Shown here piece after piece: positions 9,280-18,726 of a stretch of DNA of 64,000 bases. The notes beneath the pieces were generated by a model. It was given only the letters and a program-made list of their open reading frames with translations. It had not been told where the DNA came from and searched no databases. Source of the DNA: an uncultured Clostridia bacterium. GTDB lineage: Bacteria > Bacillota > Clostridia > Oscillospirales > Ruminococcaceae. The stretch's first letter is position 1; each line of letters starts with the position of its first letter. The position numbers and the translations under genes are program-made. The stretch covers positions 27,610 to 91,609 of the forward strand of contig CANQXS010000010.1 of assembly GCA_947627875.1 (NCBI GenBank), read 5' to 3'.

Positions 9280-10434
9280 ATGTATAAGATTCTGACTTTG
9301 AATAAAATTGCCGCATGCGGCACCGACATCTTCGACAGGTCGAGATACGTCGTCACCGATATGGAGAGCGAGCCCGACGGAATTATGGTCCGCTCGGCGA
9401 ATATGCTCGAAGAACAATTCGCGCCCACCCTTAAGGCGATAGCCAGAGCCGGCGCGGGAGTGAATAACATTCCCGTTGACCGCTGCTCCGAAGAGGGCAT
9501 CTGCGTGTTCAACACCCCCGGAGCGAATGCCAACGCCGTTAAAGAGCTCGTTATTGCGGGGCTTCTGATGACCTCCCGCAAGGTCGCAGCCGCTATCGAC
9601 TGGGCAAAGACCTTAAAGGGCAAGGGCGACGAGGTTTCTAAGCTCGTCGAAAAAGGCAAGGGTCAGTTTGCCGGACCCGAAATCATGGGCAAGACCCTCG
9701 GAATCGTCGGTCTCGGCGCGATAGGCGTTAAGGTCGCAAACACCGCTCTCTCCCTTGGTATGGAGGTAGTCGGCTACGACCCGTTCCTCTCGGTCAACGC
9801 CGCCCTCAGCCTCAAGCCGAACGTAAAGGTCGTTAAGACCCTCGACGAGGTCTACGCCGCTGCCGATTACATCACCCTACACCTGCCCTATAATAAAGAC
9901 ACCAAGGACACCGTCTCTGCCGAGAGCCTCGCAAAGATGAAGGACGGCGTTCGCATTCTCAACTTTGCAAGAGGAGAACTCGTCAACACCGAGGCTATTC
10001 TCGCGGCTCTTGAGAGCGGCAAGTGCGCGGCGTATATCACAGACTTCCCGAACGACGCGCTTATAGGAGTCGACGGAGTTACCGCCATTCCTCACCTTGG
10101 CGCTTCTACCCCCGAATCCGAGGACAACTGCGCGGTTATGGCGGCTCAGGAGCTTATCGCATACCTCGAGAACGGTACCGTTAAGAACTCGGTCAACCTT
10201 CCCGACTGCGAGCTTGCAAAGACCGCCGATTGCCTCGTCTGCGTTATCCATAAGAACGTCCCGACGATAATCAATCAGATCACCGGCGCGATTTCCGCCT
10301 GTGGCGGCAACATCGAGAACATCGCATCGAAGTCCAAGAAGGACTGGGCATACACGATGCTCGACGTGACCGGCGCTGTCGTACCCGCCGACATCGAAAA
10401 GATCGACGGCGTCAGCGGCGTAAGAGTCCTCTGA
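9280..10434 (+). CDS. serA: D-3-phosphoglycerate dehydrogenase with ACT domain
   Basis: 384 residues; oxidises 3-phosphoglycerate in the first step of serine synthesis. Rossmann motif GIVGLGAIGVKVA lies at about residues 143-155, with catalytic regions NFARGELV and IPHLGASTPESE. A short C-terminal ACT domain (about 315-384) with the GNIENI core suggests serine feedback. The short length fits the type lacking the intervening domain. Paired with serC in a two-gene operon closed by a strong terminator. Confidence 0.95.
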   Translation: MYKILTLNKIAACGTDIFDRSRYVVTDMESEPDGIMVRSANMLEEQFAPTLKAIARAGAGVNNIPVDRCSEEGICVFNTPGANANAVKELVIAGLLMTSRKVAAAIDWAKTLKGKGDEVSKLVEKGKGQFAGPEIMGKTLGIVGLGAIGVKVANTALSLGMEVVGYDPFLSVNAALSLKPNVKVVKTLDEVYAAADYITLHLPYNKDTKDTVSAESLAKMKDGVRILNFARGELVNTEAILAALESGKCAAYITDFPNDALIGVDGVTAIPHLGASTPESEDNCAVMAAQELIAYLENGTVKNSVNLPDCELAKTADCLVCVIHKNVPTIINQITGAISACGGNIENIASKSKKDWAYTMLDVTGAVVPADIEKIDGVSGVRVL

Positions 10435-10447
10435 TTGCATAAAAAAT

Positions 10448-10482
10448 CCGCAGGAGCCGAGCGGTTCCTGCGGTTTCTTTTT
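10448..10482. terminator. Bidirectional terminator between serA and the deacetylase gene
   Basis: An 11-bp stem (CCGCAGGAGCC / GGTTCCTGCGG, one G.U), 4-nt loop, T-rich tail on the plus side and A-rich run on the other. It separates two convergent genes. Confidence 0.9.
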
Positions 10483-10485
10483 AAC

Positions 10486-11307
10486 TTAAAGCTCGATGAG
10501 CGCGCCGGGCTCAACGGTAACGGCTTCGTCGGGGCGGCGTTCGAGCCAGACTTTAGTCGCCGTCGGGTTGTAGACGAATCTTCCGTCGGCGGAGTATTCG
10601 AGCGCCTTTGCCGCGAGGTCGTACTCGCAGATTTCGATGTTGGTCGCGAACCAAATATCTTCGCGCCCCGAGACCTTCGCGAGGATATCCTCGATAAGCC
10701 CCCAGTTTTTGTCGCGGCGGAATTCCGGCGTATGACCCCAGATATAAAGCATTCTCGGGTCGCGCGGGGTCTCGCCGAGGAATTTGTCGACGAGCTCGGG
10801 GAGCTTCGGGTCGGCGTGGTGAGCCGTCGGACGGAGGCGCAGCCAGTCGGAGGGCATATTCAGCGAATAGTCAGACCAAACGGTGCGGCAGTATTTTATC
10901 CCGCTGCGCCTTAAGGTCTCGACGGCGCGGTCGTCAAAGGTCCCGTAGGGGTAGGCGGCGCCGCGGATTACGGTCGAGAACATATTCTCGAGGTTATGTT
11001 TGTCCGACATTATCTCGTAAACGAGTTCGGGCTCGGTTATCTTGCAGAAATCGCGGTGGGTAACGCCGTGAAGCGCGACCTCGATGCCCTCGCGCTTGTA
11101 GTTTTCGGTCTCTGCGCGGGTCATTCTGGGCCAATAGCCCTCGGGCTCGGTTCCGTCGGGGCGGTAGAGCTCGGAGCTGATATTAAAGGTCCCCTTGATA
11201 TTCAGGCTTGACATCAGCTCCATAAGTCTGATATCATCATAACAGCCGTCGTCGTAGCTGAGGGTGAACGCCTTTTTTACTCCGTTGGGGAACAGTGTTT
11301 TTAACAT
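10486..11307 (-). CDS. Polysaccharide deacetylase family protein
   Basis: 273-residue NodB-homology protein. The metal-site motif reads LSYDDG at residues 16-21 (TFDDG in typical members) and the HxxxH motif is HGVTH at about residue 100. No signal peptide or membrane anchor is seen, so a cytoplasmic or unconventional substrate such as a small N-acylated sugar is possible. A single gene, divergent from tatD and closed by the shared terminator. AAAGGAG precedes ATG 11307. Confidence 0.82.
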   Translation of the reverse strand: MLKTLFPNGVKKAFTLSYDDGCYDDIRLMELMSSLNIKGTFNISSELYRPDGTEPEGYWPRMTRAETENYKREGIEVALHGVTHRDFCKITEPELVYEIMSDKHNLENMFSTVIRGAAYPYGTFDDRAVETLRRSGIKYCRTVWSDYSLNMPSDWLRLRPTAHHADPKLPELVDKFLGETPRDPRMLYIWGHTPEFRRDKNWGLIEDILAKVSGREDIWFATNIEICEYDLAAKALEYSADGRFVYNPTATKVWLERRPDEAVTVEPGALIEL

Positions 11308-11392
11308 TTTTCATCTCTCCTTTCAGATTCTGATTACAGTATACGATATTTCGGCGGAAAATTCAACTGTTTTTTGGAAAGAAGGCTTATTT

Positions 11393-12166
11393 ATGGCAGA
11401 TTTTTCGCATATTTTCGACACGCATTCGCATTACGACGACGCCCGCTTCGAGGGCAGGGGAGACGGGCTGATAGAGTCGCTGTTTAAAAGCGGTGTTTCG
11501 GGGATTATCCACGCGGCGACTGATTTTGAATCGGCGGAGTTCGGGCTTAAGATGTCCGAGAGATTCCCGAGGTTTTTCGCCTCCGTCGGGCTCCACCCGG
11601 AATTTGCCGACCGCTTTTCTGAGGAGGATATTCCACGACTTGAAAAGCTCGCCAAGTCGTCGGAGAAGGTCGTCGCGATAGGAGAGATAGGTCTCGACTA
11701 CCATTACGAGGGTTTCGACCGCGAGCGCCAGACAAGGCTTTTTGCGGCGCAGGTGAGGCTTGCGAACCGCCTCGGGCTGCCGGTGATAGTCCACTGCCGC
11801 GACGCCGTCGGCGACTGTATGGATATACTGCGCGAGCTTAAGCCTCGGGGAGTTATGCATTGTTTTTCGGGGTCGGTCGAGACCGCGAAAGAGGCAATCT
11901 CGCTCGGAATGTATCTCGGCTTTACGGGCGCGCTGACCTTTAAAAACGCCAAAAAGGCGCAGGAGGTCGTTAAGGCGATGCCGCTCGACAGGCTGCTTTT
12001 AGAGACCGACTGCCCATATATGGCTCCGGAACCCCATAGGGGCGAGGCGAGCAACAGCGGAATGATAGAGTTTACGGCGGCGAAAGCTGCCGAGCTCAAA
12101 GGGCTGAGCGTGGGCGAGCTTTTAAAAGCCGCAGAACAGAACGCCGAAAGGCTCTTCGGAATATAA
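11393..12166 (+). CDS. tatD: TatD family metal-dependent deoxyribonuclease
   Basis: 257-residue TIM-barrel hydrolase. Metal ligands are visible: FDTHSHYDD near the start, GEIGLDYH around residue 90, VHCRDA around 128, MHCFSGS around 152 and ETDCPYM around 205. Family members act as 3'-5' DNases in repair. ATG 11393 with GAAGG upstream fits the family start better than the in-frame ATG at 11264, which lies inside the divergent deacetylase gene. Confidence 0.92.
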   Translation: MADFSHIFDTHSHYDDARFEGRGDGLIESLFKSGVSGIIHAATDFESAEFGLKMSERFPRFFASVGLHPEFADRFSEEDIPRLEKLAKSSEKVVAIGEIGLDYHYEGFDRERQTRLFAAQVRLANRLGLPVIVHCRDAVGDCMDILRELKPRGVMHCFSGSVETAKEAISLGMYLGFTGALTFKNAKKAQEVVKAMPLDRLLLETDCPYMAPEPHRGEASNSGMIEFTAAKAAELKGLSVGELLKAAEQNAERLFGI

Positions 12167-12169
12167 AAA

Positions 12170-12202
12170 AGCAGGGCGCGGAAAATCCGAGCCCTGCTAA
12201 TT
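12170..12202. terminator. Bidirectional terminator after tatD
   Basis: Stem AGCAGGGC / GCCCTGCT with an inner CGG/CCG stem, preceded by an A run and followed by AATTTT; it lies between convergent genes. Confidence 0.8.
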
Positions 12203-12209
12203 TTGCGGC

Positions 12210-13889
12210 TTAGTTCTGCCTTAGTCTGTAGGTGATGGTGCGGGTCTTCTTTATATCCGAGCTGCCGTCGTGGTGGGTAGCGGTGGTGTAGCGCTTAGAG
12301 GTTATGCCCGCAAGAATGTTCTCCTGGAAGCCCACTCTGTTGTAATCCGCAACGACTCTCTCGAACAGCTCGTTGGTGCTGAGCTGAATTCTGACGTATA
12401 CGAAGTCCGAGGTAGTGTCTTTAACGGCTTCGCGTGCCTTGGCGTCGAGGATTCCTGCAACTTCGCTGTAGCTTGTCGCATAGCAGTTGTTGAGCTTATA
12501 CCAGTTGAGGTCGTCAGAGGTCGCGGAGGGCATTGTGTAATACTTTGACAGGTCGGTGACCGACGCCCTCGTGTTCCTCATATAATCGTCGTTGACGCAG
12601 AGGAAGTCGTAGCAGACGTAGTTGTAGTCGAAGATGTTGCTGAAATCGGGGTCGCCCCAGGTGGTGTCAACGTTATACCACTTGCCGTTTATTTTGACCT
12701 TTACCCAAGCGTGGTTCTGATCGGTGCCGTAGCCGGTCGCGTAAACAACGTCGAAGCCCGCCTTCGAGAGCAGATAGAAGGTTCCCTCTGCATAGCCGAG
12801 GCAGTTGGCGCCGCCCGCCACGATCGAGCCGTAGGACGAAGACTCATAAGTTCCGCCGTAGGTGTTGTTGGTGCAGAGCCACTCATAGATGTATTTGACC
12901 TTGTTGTAATCCGAGTAACCGCTTATCCTGCTTACGACCTTGTTTGCGGCGCTTTCGAGGTCGCTGACCATTCTCTGCGCGGTGTTGTAGTCGTCGGTGA
13001 AGTAGGTGAGGTTCATAGTTGTGCCGGAAACGGAGGATACGCCCTTGAAGTAGCAGTAGCCCGTGCCGACCATCTGAACGATATTTGAGGCGATTTCAAC
13101 GGCTTCTTCGTGGCTGAGGTATTCGCCGACCGAAACGCTCGGAGCCATAACCTCAACTGCGCCCGCAATTTTATTGAGAGCGTCCTGATATCTCGAATCG
13201 GTGAAGAGGTTATACATATATCTTACGCCGTTTATATCTACCCAGTCTCCGACCACGGGCTCTTCGATATCCGGGTTTTCGGTTACGGTCCCGGGATTTT
13301 CTATCGGTTCGTCGTCAACGACTTCTCCTGCGGAGGAAGCGGGAGTCTCGCTTACAGCGGGCTTGGCGGTTGTGACCGCGGCGGCGGGAGCCTTATCGGT
13401 GATATAGATGTTGCTTACATAGCCGGTTTCGCCGTCTACCGAGACCTGATACCAGCCGGTCGAAGCGCGCCCCGTAACGGTAACTGCTTCGCCTTCGTCG
13501 AGGGTGGCGATGCGCTCAAAGTCGGTCGAGGGACCGCTTCTGACGTTGAGGGAGATCGTCGCATACATCTTCGCCGACATCGGCTCAACCGTGAAGGCGT
13601 TGGGGTCTGCCTTGGTCGTCGTGGGCGCGGGAGTGGTCTCGGGCGCGGGGGTAGTGACGGGCTCGGCGGTAGTTACCGGCGGCTCAGCCGTTGTGACCGG
13701 CGCGGGAGTGGTCTCGGGCGGAAGAGTGTCGGGCGCGGGAGTGGTCACATCTTCAACGGTTATCGAGGGATCGATGGTTCCCGTGGGGGGAGTATCGGGG
13801 TGCTCGTCGGGGACCTGTCCGCAGGCGGCGAAGACGCTCAGCGTCATCATCAGCGCGACTAAGAACGCCGAAATTCTTTTCAAGTTCAT
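12210..13889 (-). CDS. Lipoprotein with SH3b and transglutaminase-like domains
   Basis: 559 residues. Lipobox at about residue 23 (SVFAAC) indicates a membrane-anchored lipoprotein, followed by a P/T/E-rich linker. A bacterial SH3 domain (about 125-185, SLNVRSGPSTDFERI) suggests peptidoglycan binding. The transglutaminase-like catalytic set is visible: Cys in GGANCLGYAEG, His in DQNHAWVKV, Asp in WYNVDTTWGDP (about 360-430). ATG 13889 follows GGAGG; the longer frame to 13973 would overlap the upstream gene. Probably co-transcribed with the paralogue upstream. It could remodel cell-wall or surface proteins. Confidence 0.85.
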   Translation of the reverse strand: MNLKRISAFLVALMMTLSVFAACGQVPDEHPDTPPTGTIDPSITVEDVTTPAPDTLPPETTPAPVTTAEPPVTTAEPVTTPAPETTPAPTTTKADPNAFTVEPMSAKMYATISLNVRSGPSTDFERIATLDEGEAVTVTGRASTGWYQVSVDGETGYVSNIYITDKAPAAAVTTAKPAVSETPASSAGEVVDDEPIENPGTVTENPDIEEPVVGDWVDINGVRYMYNLFTDSRYQDALNKIAGAVEVMAPSVSVGEYLSHEEAVEIASNIVQMVGTGYCYFKGVSSVSGTTMNLTYFTDDYNTAQRMVSDLESAANKVVSRISGYSDYNKVKYIYEWLCTNNTYGGTYESSSYGSIVAGGANCLGYAEGTFYLLSKAGFDVVYATGYGTDQNHAWVKVKINGKWYNVDTTWGDPDFSNIFDYNYVCYDFLCVNDDYMRNTRASVTDLSKYYTMPSATSDDLNWYKLNNCYATSYSEVAGILDAKAREAVKDTTSDFVYVRIQLSTNELFERVVADYNRVGFQENILAGITSKRYTTATHHDGSSDIKKTRTITYRLRQN

Positions 13890-13969
13890 AAATAAAACCT
13901 CCGTATCTTTTGTCTGTATATGCGCGCGGCGGCGAATCTCATTCCGCAGTACCGCGGTTAGTCCTAAAA

Positions 13970-15265
13970 TCACTGCTTATGCTTGAGGGTGATTATTATA
14001 GTGAGCGGACCTTCGCCGTCTTTATGGGCGGAGTAGCGCTCCCAGGAGCCGTCGTTGAAATCCGAGCCGTATTTTTCGTTGGCTTCCTTCATAAGCGTCT
14101 GGATCTCGCCGTCGTGAGCCTTCATAAACAGGTTCTCGTTGACCTCGGTATAAACGGCTTCGTCCGACATTCTGAGGTAGATATAATTTGTGCCGTTCTT
14201 GGCGCAGAGCTCGAGCTGCTTCTCGGTGGCGGCGTAGGCCTCTTCATAGGTGGTGCAGTAGTAGCCCATAACGTTGTGATAGCTGAGCTCCATCGAATCC
14301 GCGGTGGGGATAACATAGTAATAGGGCTTGCCGTCGCGCTGTTCGTAATATGCGTTGTCGAACTTCATCGCGTGGTCCTGCAAAATAACCTCGTCAGAGA
14401 TCATAAAGTAGTCGTAGCAGATATAGTTCGGGTCGGTCTTGCCGGTCGGGTCAGACCATGTCGGGTCTACGATATACCATTTTCCGTCGTCGAGCTTGAC
14501 GTAGTTCCATTTATGGGTGTAGTTGATATTATCGCCTCTGCCTATAGTGTAGCAGGTCTCGAAGCCCGCCCTCGAGAGCAGAAGATGCATAGCGTCGGCA
14601 TAGCCCTGGCAGGTCGCCCAGCCCTCGACGAGGGCTCCGTAAGCAGTGAAGGGGAGCTTGCCCTCTTCGCCGTAGTTGCAGTGTAAAACAAGGTAGTCGT
14701 GGAGATATTTTATCTGCTCCCATTGGGTGCCGTCCGGCATTCCCGCGACTATTTCGTCGAGCCTCGCGTTGAGGTCGGCGGTGAGCTTCTGACCGTCCTC
14801 GGTGTAGTTCACGACCTCGTGGTTGTAGGGGATATATATCGTCCTCACCATTCCGTCGTCGTCGGCGGGAGCGGTGAACGAGGTCCCGATATAGGTGTAG
14901 TCCATAGTGCAGTGGTAGGCAAAGTCGAGGAAGCGGTCTTTGTCCTCGGCAGGGAAGCCCACGCTGAGGGTCGCCGCAAGGTCGAGATTTTTGACCGCAT
15001 TCAGAAATTCCGCAAGGTTCATCTTTGTGTCGTCGTCGAGCTGGTTCCAGATATACCAAAGACCGTTATCGTCGATGACCGAGGTATCTATGGAGTCGAG
15101 CGGGTTTGCTTCGACGGGTTCGGTAACGCTGCCGTCGGTAACGGAGGGCTCGGTAACGGTATCTGAGCCGGTCTGAGAAGGCGTGTCGTCGATTTTATCT
15201 CCGCAGCCCGCGAGCATAACGGCTGCAAGCAGAATTGCGAGGATCAGTGCTGTGATTCTTTTCAT
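13970..15265 (-). CDS. Transglutaminase-like lipoprotein, paralogue
   Basis: 431 residues with lipobox VMLAGC at about residue 21 and a T/E/P-rich linker. The transglutaminase-like core is at about 215-290: Cys in GWATCQGYADAM, His in YTHKWNYVKL, Asp in WYIVDPTWSDP. It lacks the SH3 domain of its downstream neighbour but shares its core and C-terminal region, so the two arose by duplication. A good promoter with a palindromic spacer lies upstream at 15391-15419. Confidence 0.85.
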   Translation of the reverse strand: MKRITALILAILLAAVMLAGCGDKIDDTPSQTGSDTVTEPSVTDGSVTEPVEANPLDSIDTSVIDDNGLWYIWNQLDDDTKMNLAEFLNAVKNLDLAATLSVGFPAEDKDRFLDFAYHCTMDYTYIGTSFTAPADDDGMVRTIYIPYNHEVVNYTEDGQKLTADLNARLDEIVAGMPDGTQWEQIKYLHDYLVLHCNYGEEGKLPFTAYGALVEGWATCQGYADAMHLLLSRAGFETCYTIGRGDNINYTHKWNYVKLDDGKWYIVDPTWSDPTGKTDPNYICYDYFMISDEVILQDHAMKFDNAYYEQRDGKPYYYVIPTADSMELSYHNVMGYYCTTYEEAYAATEKQLELCAKNGTNYIYLRMSDEAVYTEVNENLFMKAHDGEIQTLMKEANEKYGSDFNDGSWERYSAHKDGEGPLTIIITLKHKQ

Positions 15266-15390
15266 GTTTTTAGTCCTTTCAGGTTGTATTTGCTTTCACT
15301 TCTTTTGCGCCTGCATATATAAAACGCGCGGCGGGGCATAAAAGTTGCAGGGCGGAAAAAATTTATTGCCATAAACCGCCACACTATTAA

Positions 15391-15419
15391 ATAATACCCT
15401 TAAATCGCGATTATGTCAA
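15391..15419 (-). promoter_or_regulatory. Promoter of the transglutaminase lipoprotein pair
   Basis: Minus strand TTGACA, 17-bp spacer, TATTAT. The spacer contains the perfect palindrome AATCGCGATT at 15403-15412, a possible operator. Confidence 0.7.
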
Positions 15420-15445
15420 TATGCTGACGGAAAATTCGGCAAATT

Positions 15446-16339
15446 TTATTGCGAAAGCTCGTCGGCGCAGGAGCGTATCACTTCTTCGAGCCGCGCGGAA
15501 GGGCGCTCGAAGCGCTCTAAGTCGAGCTTGATTATATCGGCGTAGGGGAAATGCTTTCTTATGTCTTCGCGGTCGATATCAGAGCCGCAGAAAACAACGT
15601 CGGGCGCAAGCTCGTAGAGCTCTTCGGCAGAGGCGTAAAAGCTTTCGCTCTCGGACCAAAGGTTATATCCGAACACCGAGAGGAGCCCCGCGCTGAGGCT
15701 ACGCGAAGTTGAGAGCATAAGCCCTTCGCCGCTCACGGCTTCGACTATAACGAAGGTCTTTGAGATCCCGAGGTTTTGCGCCGAGGTGAGCGCGCCGTCG
15801 AGCCCCGAGACCGCAGAGGTATAAACGTCGCCGCAGTCGTTGACGCCGTAGAATATCATCGAGAGCTTAAGATATTCGTCGCAGAGCATCGCAAAGGTTG
15901 CCGGCTGCTCAAAATTCAGGACCCTTGTTCCCGCCTGACGAAGCCTTAAAAGGTCGGTTTCGGCTATCGGCGACTGGGTAACCAAGAGCTCGGGCGCGAG
16001 GTCGGCTATTGCGTCGATGTCGGGCTTCGCGGGGCTGCCCAATTTAGCGAGGCTTTCAGCCGCTTCGGGGTAGTCGCAGTAGTCGCTCACACCTACGAGC
16101 CTGTCCGAAACGCCGATCTCAAAGAGAATCTCGGTAAGAGACGGCGAGAGTGAAGCGACAGTCGCGGGGGCGGAATCGAAGGACTCGTCGCCGAAGCTTA
16201 CAGGGTAGTCCTCCCTTACCGGCGCCGTATCGACGGGAGGGGCGGTCGTCTTTTCGGGGGGAGCCCCTATTTCGTCGCCGCAGGCAGTCAGCAGCAGAGC
16301 CGCGCAGACCGCAGCGGCGGCAATTCTGAGAATTTTCAT
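15446..16339 (-). CDS. Periplasmic-type binding lipoprotein, BtuF/FepB-like
   Basis: 297 residues with lipobox LLLTAC at about residue 20, a short P/T linker, then the helical-backbone binding-protein fold: VASLSPSLTEILFEIG, VGVSDYCDYPEAA and KPDIDAIADLAPELLVTQSP match the class that binds cobalamin, haem or Fe-siderophores. No permease or ATPase gene lies beside it, so its transporter must be elsewhere or absent. Its stop side faces the lipoprotein pair; its start lies 12 nt from the tsaD stop, so it is probably the last gene of the tsaD transcript. Confidence 0.82.
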   Translation of the reverse strand: MKILRIAAAAVCAALLLTACGDEIGAPPEKTTAPPVDTAPVREDYPVSFGDESFDSAPATVASLSPSLTEILFEIGVSDRLVGVSDYCDYPEAAESLAKLGSPAKPDIDAIADLAPELLVTQSPIAETDLLRLRQAGTRVLNFEQPATFAMLCDEYLKLSMIFYGVNDCGDVYTSAVSGLDGALTSAQNLGISKTFVIVEAVSGEGLMLSTSRSLSAGLLSVFGYNLWSESESFYASAEELYELAPDVVFCGSDIDREDIRKHFPYADIIKLDLERFERPSARLEEVIRSCADELSQ

Positions 16340-16351
16340 ATAAACACTCCT

Positions 16352-17368
16352 TTAAAGGGAAATATCCTCGAGGGAAAGCGTTGCGGCGGCGTTGAGGCTC
16401 TCGTCGGCGCGCCGACCTGCAATAAAGTCGAAATAGCCCTGAGCGCCTATCATCGCGGCGTTGTCTCCGCAGTATTTCAGCTCGGGGAGATAGAGCCGAG
16501 CGCCCAACGAGTCGCAGATTTTTTTCATCTTCGAGCGAATCCCGGAGTTTGCCGAAACTCCGCCTGCTACAACGATGTCGCGATAGCCCGTCGCCTTTGC
16601 CGCAAGCGAGAGCTTTTCTCCGAGAATGTCGGCGACCGTCTTTTGAAACGAAGCCGCAACGTCTTCGCGCTTGAGCTCTTCGCCGCGCTGCTCCGAGTTG
16701 TGAACGAGGTTTATAACGGCTGTTTTCAGCCCCGAAAAGCTGAAATCGTATTCGCAGCCCGCCATCTTCGGCTTCGGGAATTTATAGGCGGTCTTGGAGC
16801 CGAGCTTTGCGCAGTCGTCGATATACTTTCCGCCGGGGTAGGGGAACCCGAGCACCCGCGCTACTTTGTCGAAGCATTCGCCCGCGGCGTCGTCGCGGGT
16901 CCTGCCGATAACGCGGTAGCTTGTAAAGCTCTTTACCTCGACGATATGGCTGTGCCCTCCGCTCACTACGAGGCAGAGAAAAGGCGGCTTCAGGTCGGGG
17001 TGGGAGATGTAATTTGCGGCGATATGCCCCGCTATGTGGTGGACGGGGATAAGCGGCTTTTGGGTCATCATCGCGAGCCCCTTTGCGTAGCTCACGCCCA
17101 CAAGGAGGGCTCCTATAAGCCCCGGCGCGTAGGTCACGGCTACGGCGTCTACTTCGCCGAGCGTAAGTCCGGCTTCTTCCAAAGCGCCGTTCACCACTCC
17201 GCAGATGCTCTCGATATGCCTGCGCGAGGCTATTTCGGGGACCACTCCGCCGTAGAGCTTATGCTCCTCTATCTGCGAAGCGACGACGTTTGATAAGACC
17301 GTTCTGCCGTCTTCAACGACGGCGGCGGCGGTTTCGTCGCAGGACGATTCGATTGCAAGAATTTTCAA
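16352..17368 (-). CDS. tsaD: tRNA N6-adenosine threonylcarbamoyltransferase
   Basis: 338-residue TsaD, which transfers threonylcarbamoyl to A37 of ANN-decoding tRNAs. Family start ILAIESSCDETAAAVV; metal ligands in HHIAGHIAANY (about residues 110-120); phosphate loop in VVSGGHSHIV; GRTRDDAAGECFDKVAR and GGVSANSGIR further on. Length is normal. Followed by the orphan binding lipoprotein; rimI lies upstream, a common pairing because RimI and TsaD genes cluster. Confidence 0.97.
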   Translation of the reverse strand: MKILAIESSCDETAAAVVEDGRTVLSNVVASQIEEHKLYGGVVPEIASRRHIESICGVVNGALEEAGLTLGEVDAVAVTYAPGLIGALLVGVSYAKGLAMMTQKPLIPVHHIAGHIAANYISHPDLKPPFLCLVVSGGHSHIVEVKSFTSYRVIGRTRDDAAGECFDKVARVLGFPYPGGKYIDDCAKLGSKTAYKFPKPKMAGCEYDFSFSGLKTAVINLVHNSEQRGEELKREDVAASFQKTVADILGEKLSLAAKATGYRDIVVAGGVSANSGIRSKMKKICDSLGARLYLPELKYCGDNAAMIGAQGYFDFIAGRRADESLNAAATLSLEDISL

Positions 17369-17397
17369 GATATCACTTCTTTCGGTAACCGCAGCGC

Positions 17398-17853
17398 TTA
17401 AAAAGGCGCGCTGCCGTAAACTTTTTTCATTATTATCGCGTCCTCAACAGGGGAGCTGTAATAGTCTTTCCTGACATATACTTTGTAAAATCCGAGGGAT
17501 TCATACAGCTTCTGAGCCGCGATATTCGACTCGCGGACCTCCAAAAAAGCCTTTTCCGGGGAAAACATCTCCTCAAGAGCCGAGATCAGCGCCTTTGCCG
17601 CGCCGAGCCTTCGGAATTCCTTCTTTACCGCGACTGAGCCTATTTCGAGCTCGCCCATAACGCAGTTTCCGCAGATATAGCCGATTATCACGCCCTCCGA
17701 GACGGCGCAGAGCGCGGCGAATATCCCGCTTTCGTCGGAGGCTATCTCTTTGAAGTCGTTTATGCTCCAAGCCTCGGCGCCGAAGCAGCTTTTTTCTGTT
17801 TCATACACCCCGTTTACGTCCTCGGGGAGCATTTTTCTGACGGATATCTTCAT
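17398..17853 (-). CDS. rimI: Ribosomal protein S18 alanine N-acetyltransferase
   Basis: GNAT-fold protein of about 151 residues. Acetyl-CoA loop VKKEFRRLGAAKALI at about 75-90 and the RimI-type LEVRESNIAAQKLYESLGF at about 105-123. ATG 17853 is preferred because AAAGGA lies 6 nt before it; ATG 17859 overlaps the rsmI stop as ATGA but has no spacing for a ribosome site. Part of the rsmI-rimI-tsaD run. Confidence 0.9.
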   Translation of the reverse strand: MKISVRKMLPEDVNGVYETEKSCFGAEAWSINDFKEIASDESGIFAALCAVSEGVIIGYICGNCVMGELEIGSVAVKKEFRRLGAAKALISALEEMFSPEKAFLEVRESNIAAQKLYESLGFYKVYVRKDYYSSPVEDAIIMKKVYGSAPF

Positions 17854-17855
17854 CG

Positions 17856-18692
17856 TCATTCCTTTTCCGCGAGCAGGGCGGAATAGAGCTCGCTCTTTGA
17901 AAAGCCCGAGGTCTTGGCTATTTCGCGGCAGGCGTCGGCTCCGCGCATACCGTTTTTGACGAGCTCCTTTACCCTTTCGAGCGCGTCCTCAAGAGTGGGC
18001 TCGGCTTCGGGAATATTCTTTGCGCCCTCTACGACAAGGACGTATTCCCCGCGGGGCTTTCTGAGGTCATCGTCATAGAGGTTCACCGCTTCGGCGAGAG
18101 TAGTGCGGATCACCTCTTCGTGGAGCTTTGTGAGCTCGCGGCAGATGGAGATTCTGCGGTCGCCGAAATATCTGAGCAGGTCGGAGAGGGTGGATACGAG
18201 CTTGTGCGGCGCTTCGTAGAATATAACGGTGCGGGTTTCGCGGGCTGCCGCCGCAAGGGCTTCGTTACGCGAGCTCGGCGAGGTCGACGGGAAGCCCTCG
18301 AAGACGAATTTTGAGGTATCGAGCCCGCTTACGGCGAGCGCGGATATAACGGCGCTCGGTCCGGGGACGACTTCGATCGGCACTCCGTTTTCGGCGCAGA
18401 GCTTAACGAGGTCTTCGCCGGGGTCTGAGATACAGGGCATTCCGGCATCGGTAACAACGGCGCAGGTCTCGCCCGAGAGTATCTTTTTTACTATCTCGTC
18501 GCCGACGTATTTGCGGTTGTGCTCATGGTAGCTCAGAAGCGGCTTTTTTATCTCAAAATGCTGAAGGAGCTTTCGGGTAACGCGGGTGTCCTCCGCGGCG
18601 ATGAAATCGACCGAGCGCAGAGTTTCGACTGCGCGGTAGGTCATATCGCCAAGGTTGCCTATCGGCGTCCCGACGACGTAGAGCTTCGACAT
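17856..18692 (-). CDS. rsmI: 16S rRNA 2'-O-ribose C1402 methyltransferase
   Basis: 278-residue RsmI, which 2'-O-methylates C1402 of 16S rRNA using SAM. Start KLYVVGTPIGNLGDMTYRA is the family signature; further AAEDTRVTRKLL, VVTDAGMPCISDPG and FEGFPS are visible. ATG 18692 follows AAGGAAGTGATAAG; longer frames run into the GC-rich hairpin array. A short C-terminal helix-turn-helix-like tail (about 235-278) is typical. Confidence 0.96.
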   Translation of the reverse strand: MSKLYVVGTPIGNLGDMTYRAVETLRSVDFIAAEDTRVTRKLLQHFEIKKPLLSYHEHNRKYVGDEIVKKILSGETCAVVTDAGMPCISDPGEDLVKLCAENGVPIEVVPGPSAVISALAVSGLDTSKFVFEGFPSTSPSSRNEALAAAARETRTVIFYEAPHKLVSTLSDLLRYFGDRRISICRELTKLHEEVIRTTLAEAVNLYDDDLRKPRGEYVLVVEGAKNIPEAEPTLEDALERVKELVKNGMRGADACREIAKTSGFSKSELYSALLAEKE

Positions 18693-18726
18693 CTTATCAC
18701 TTCCTTTTTGATATGCGCCTTGGTGA

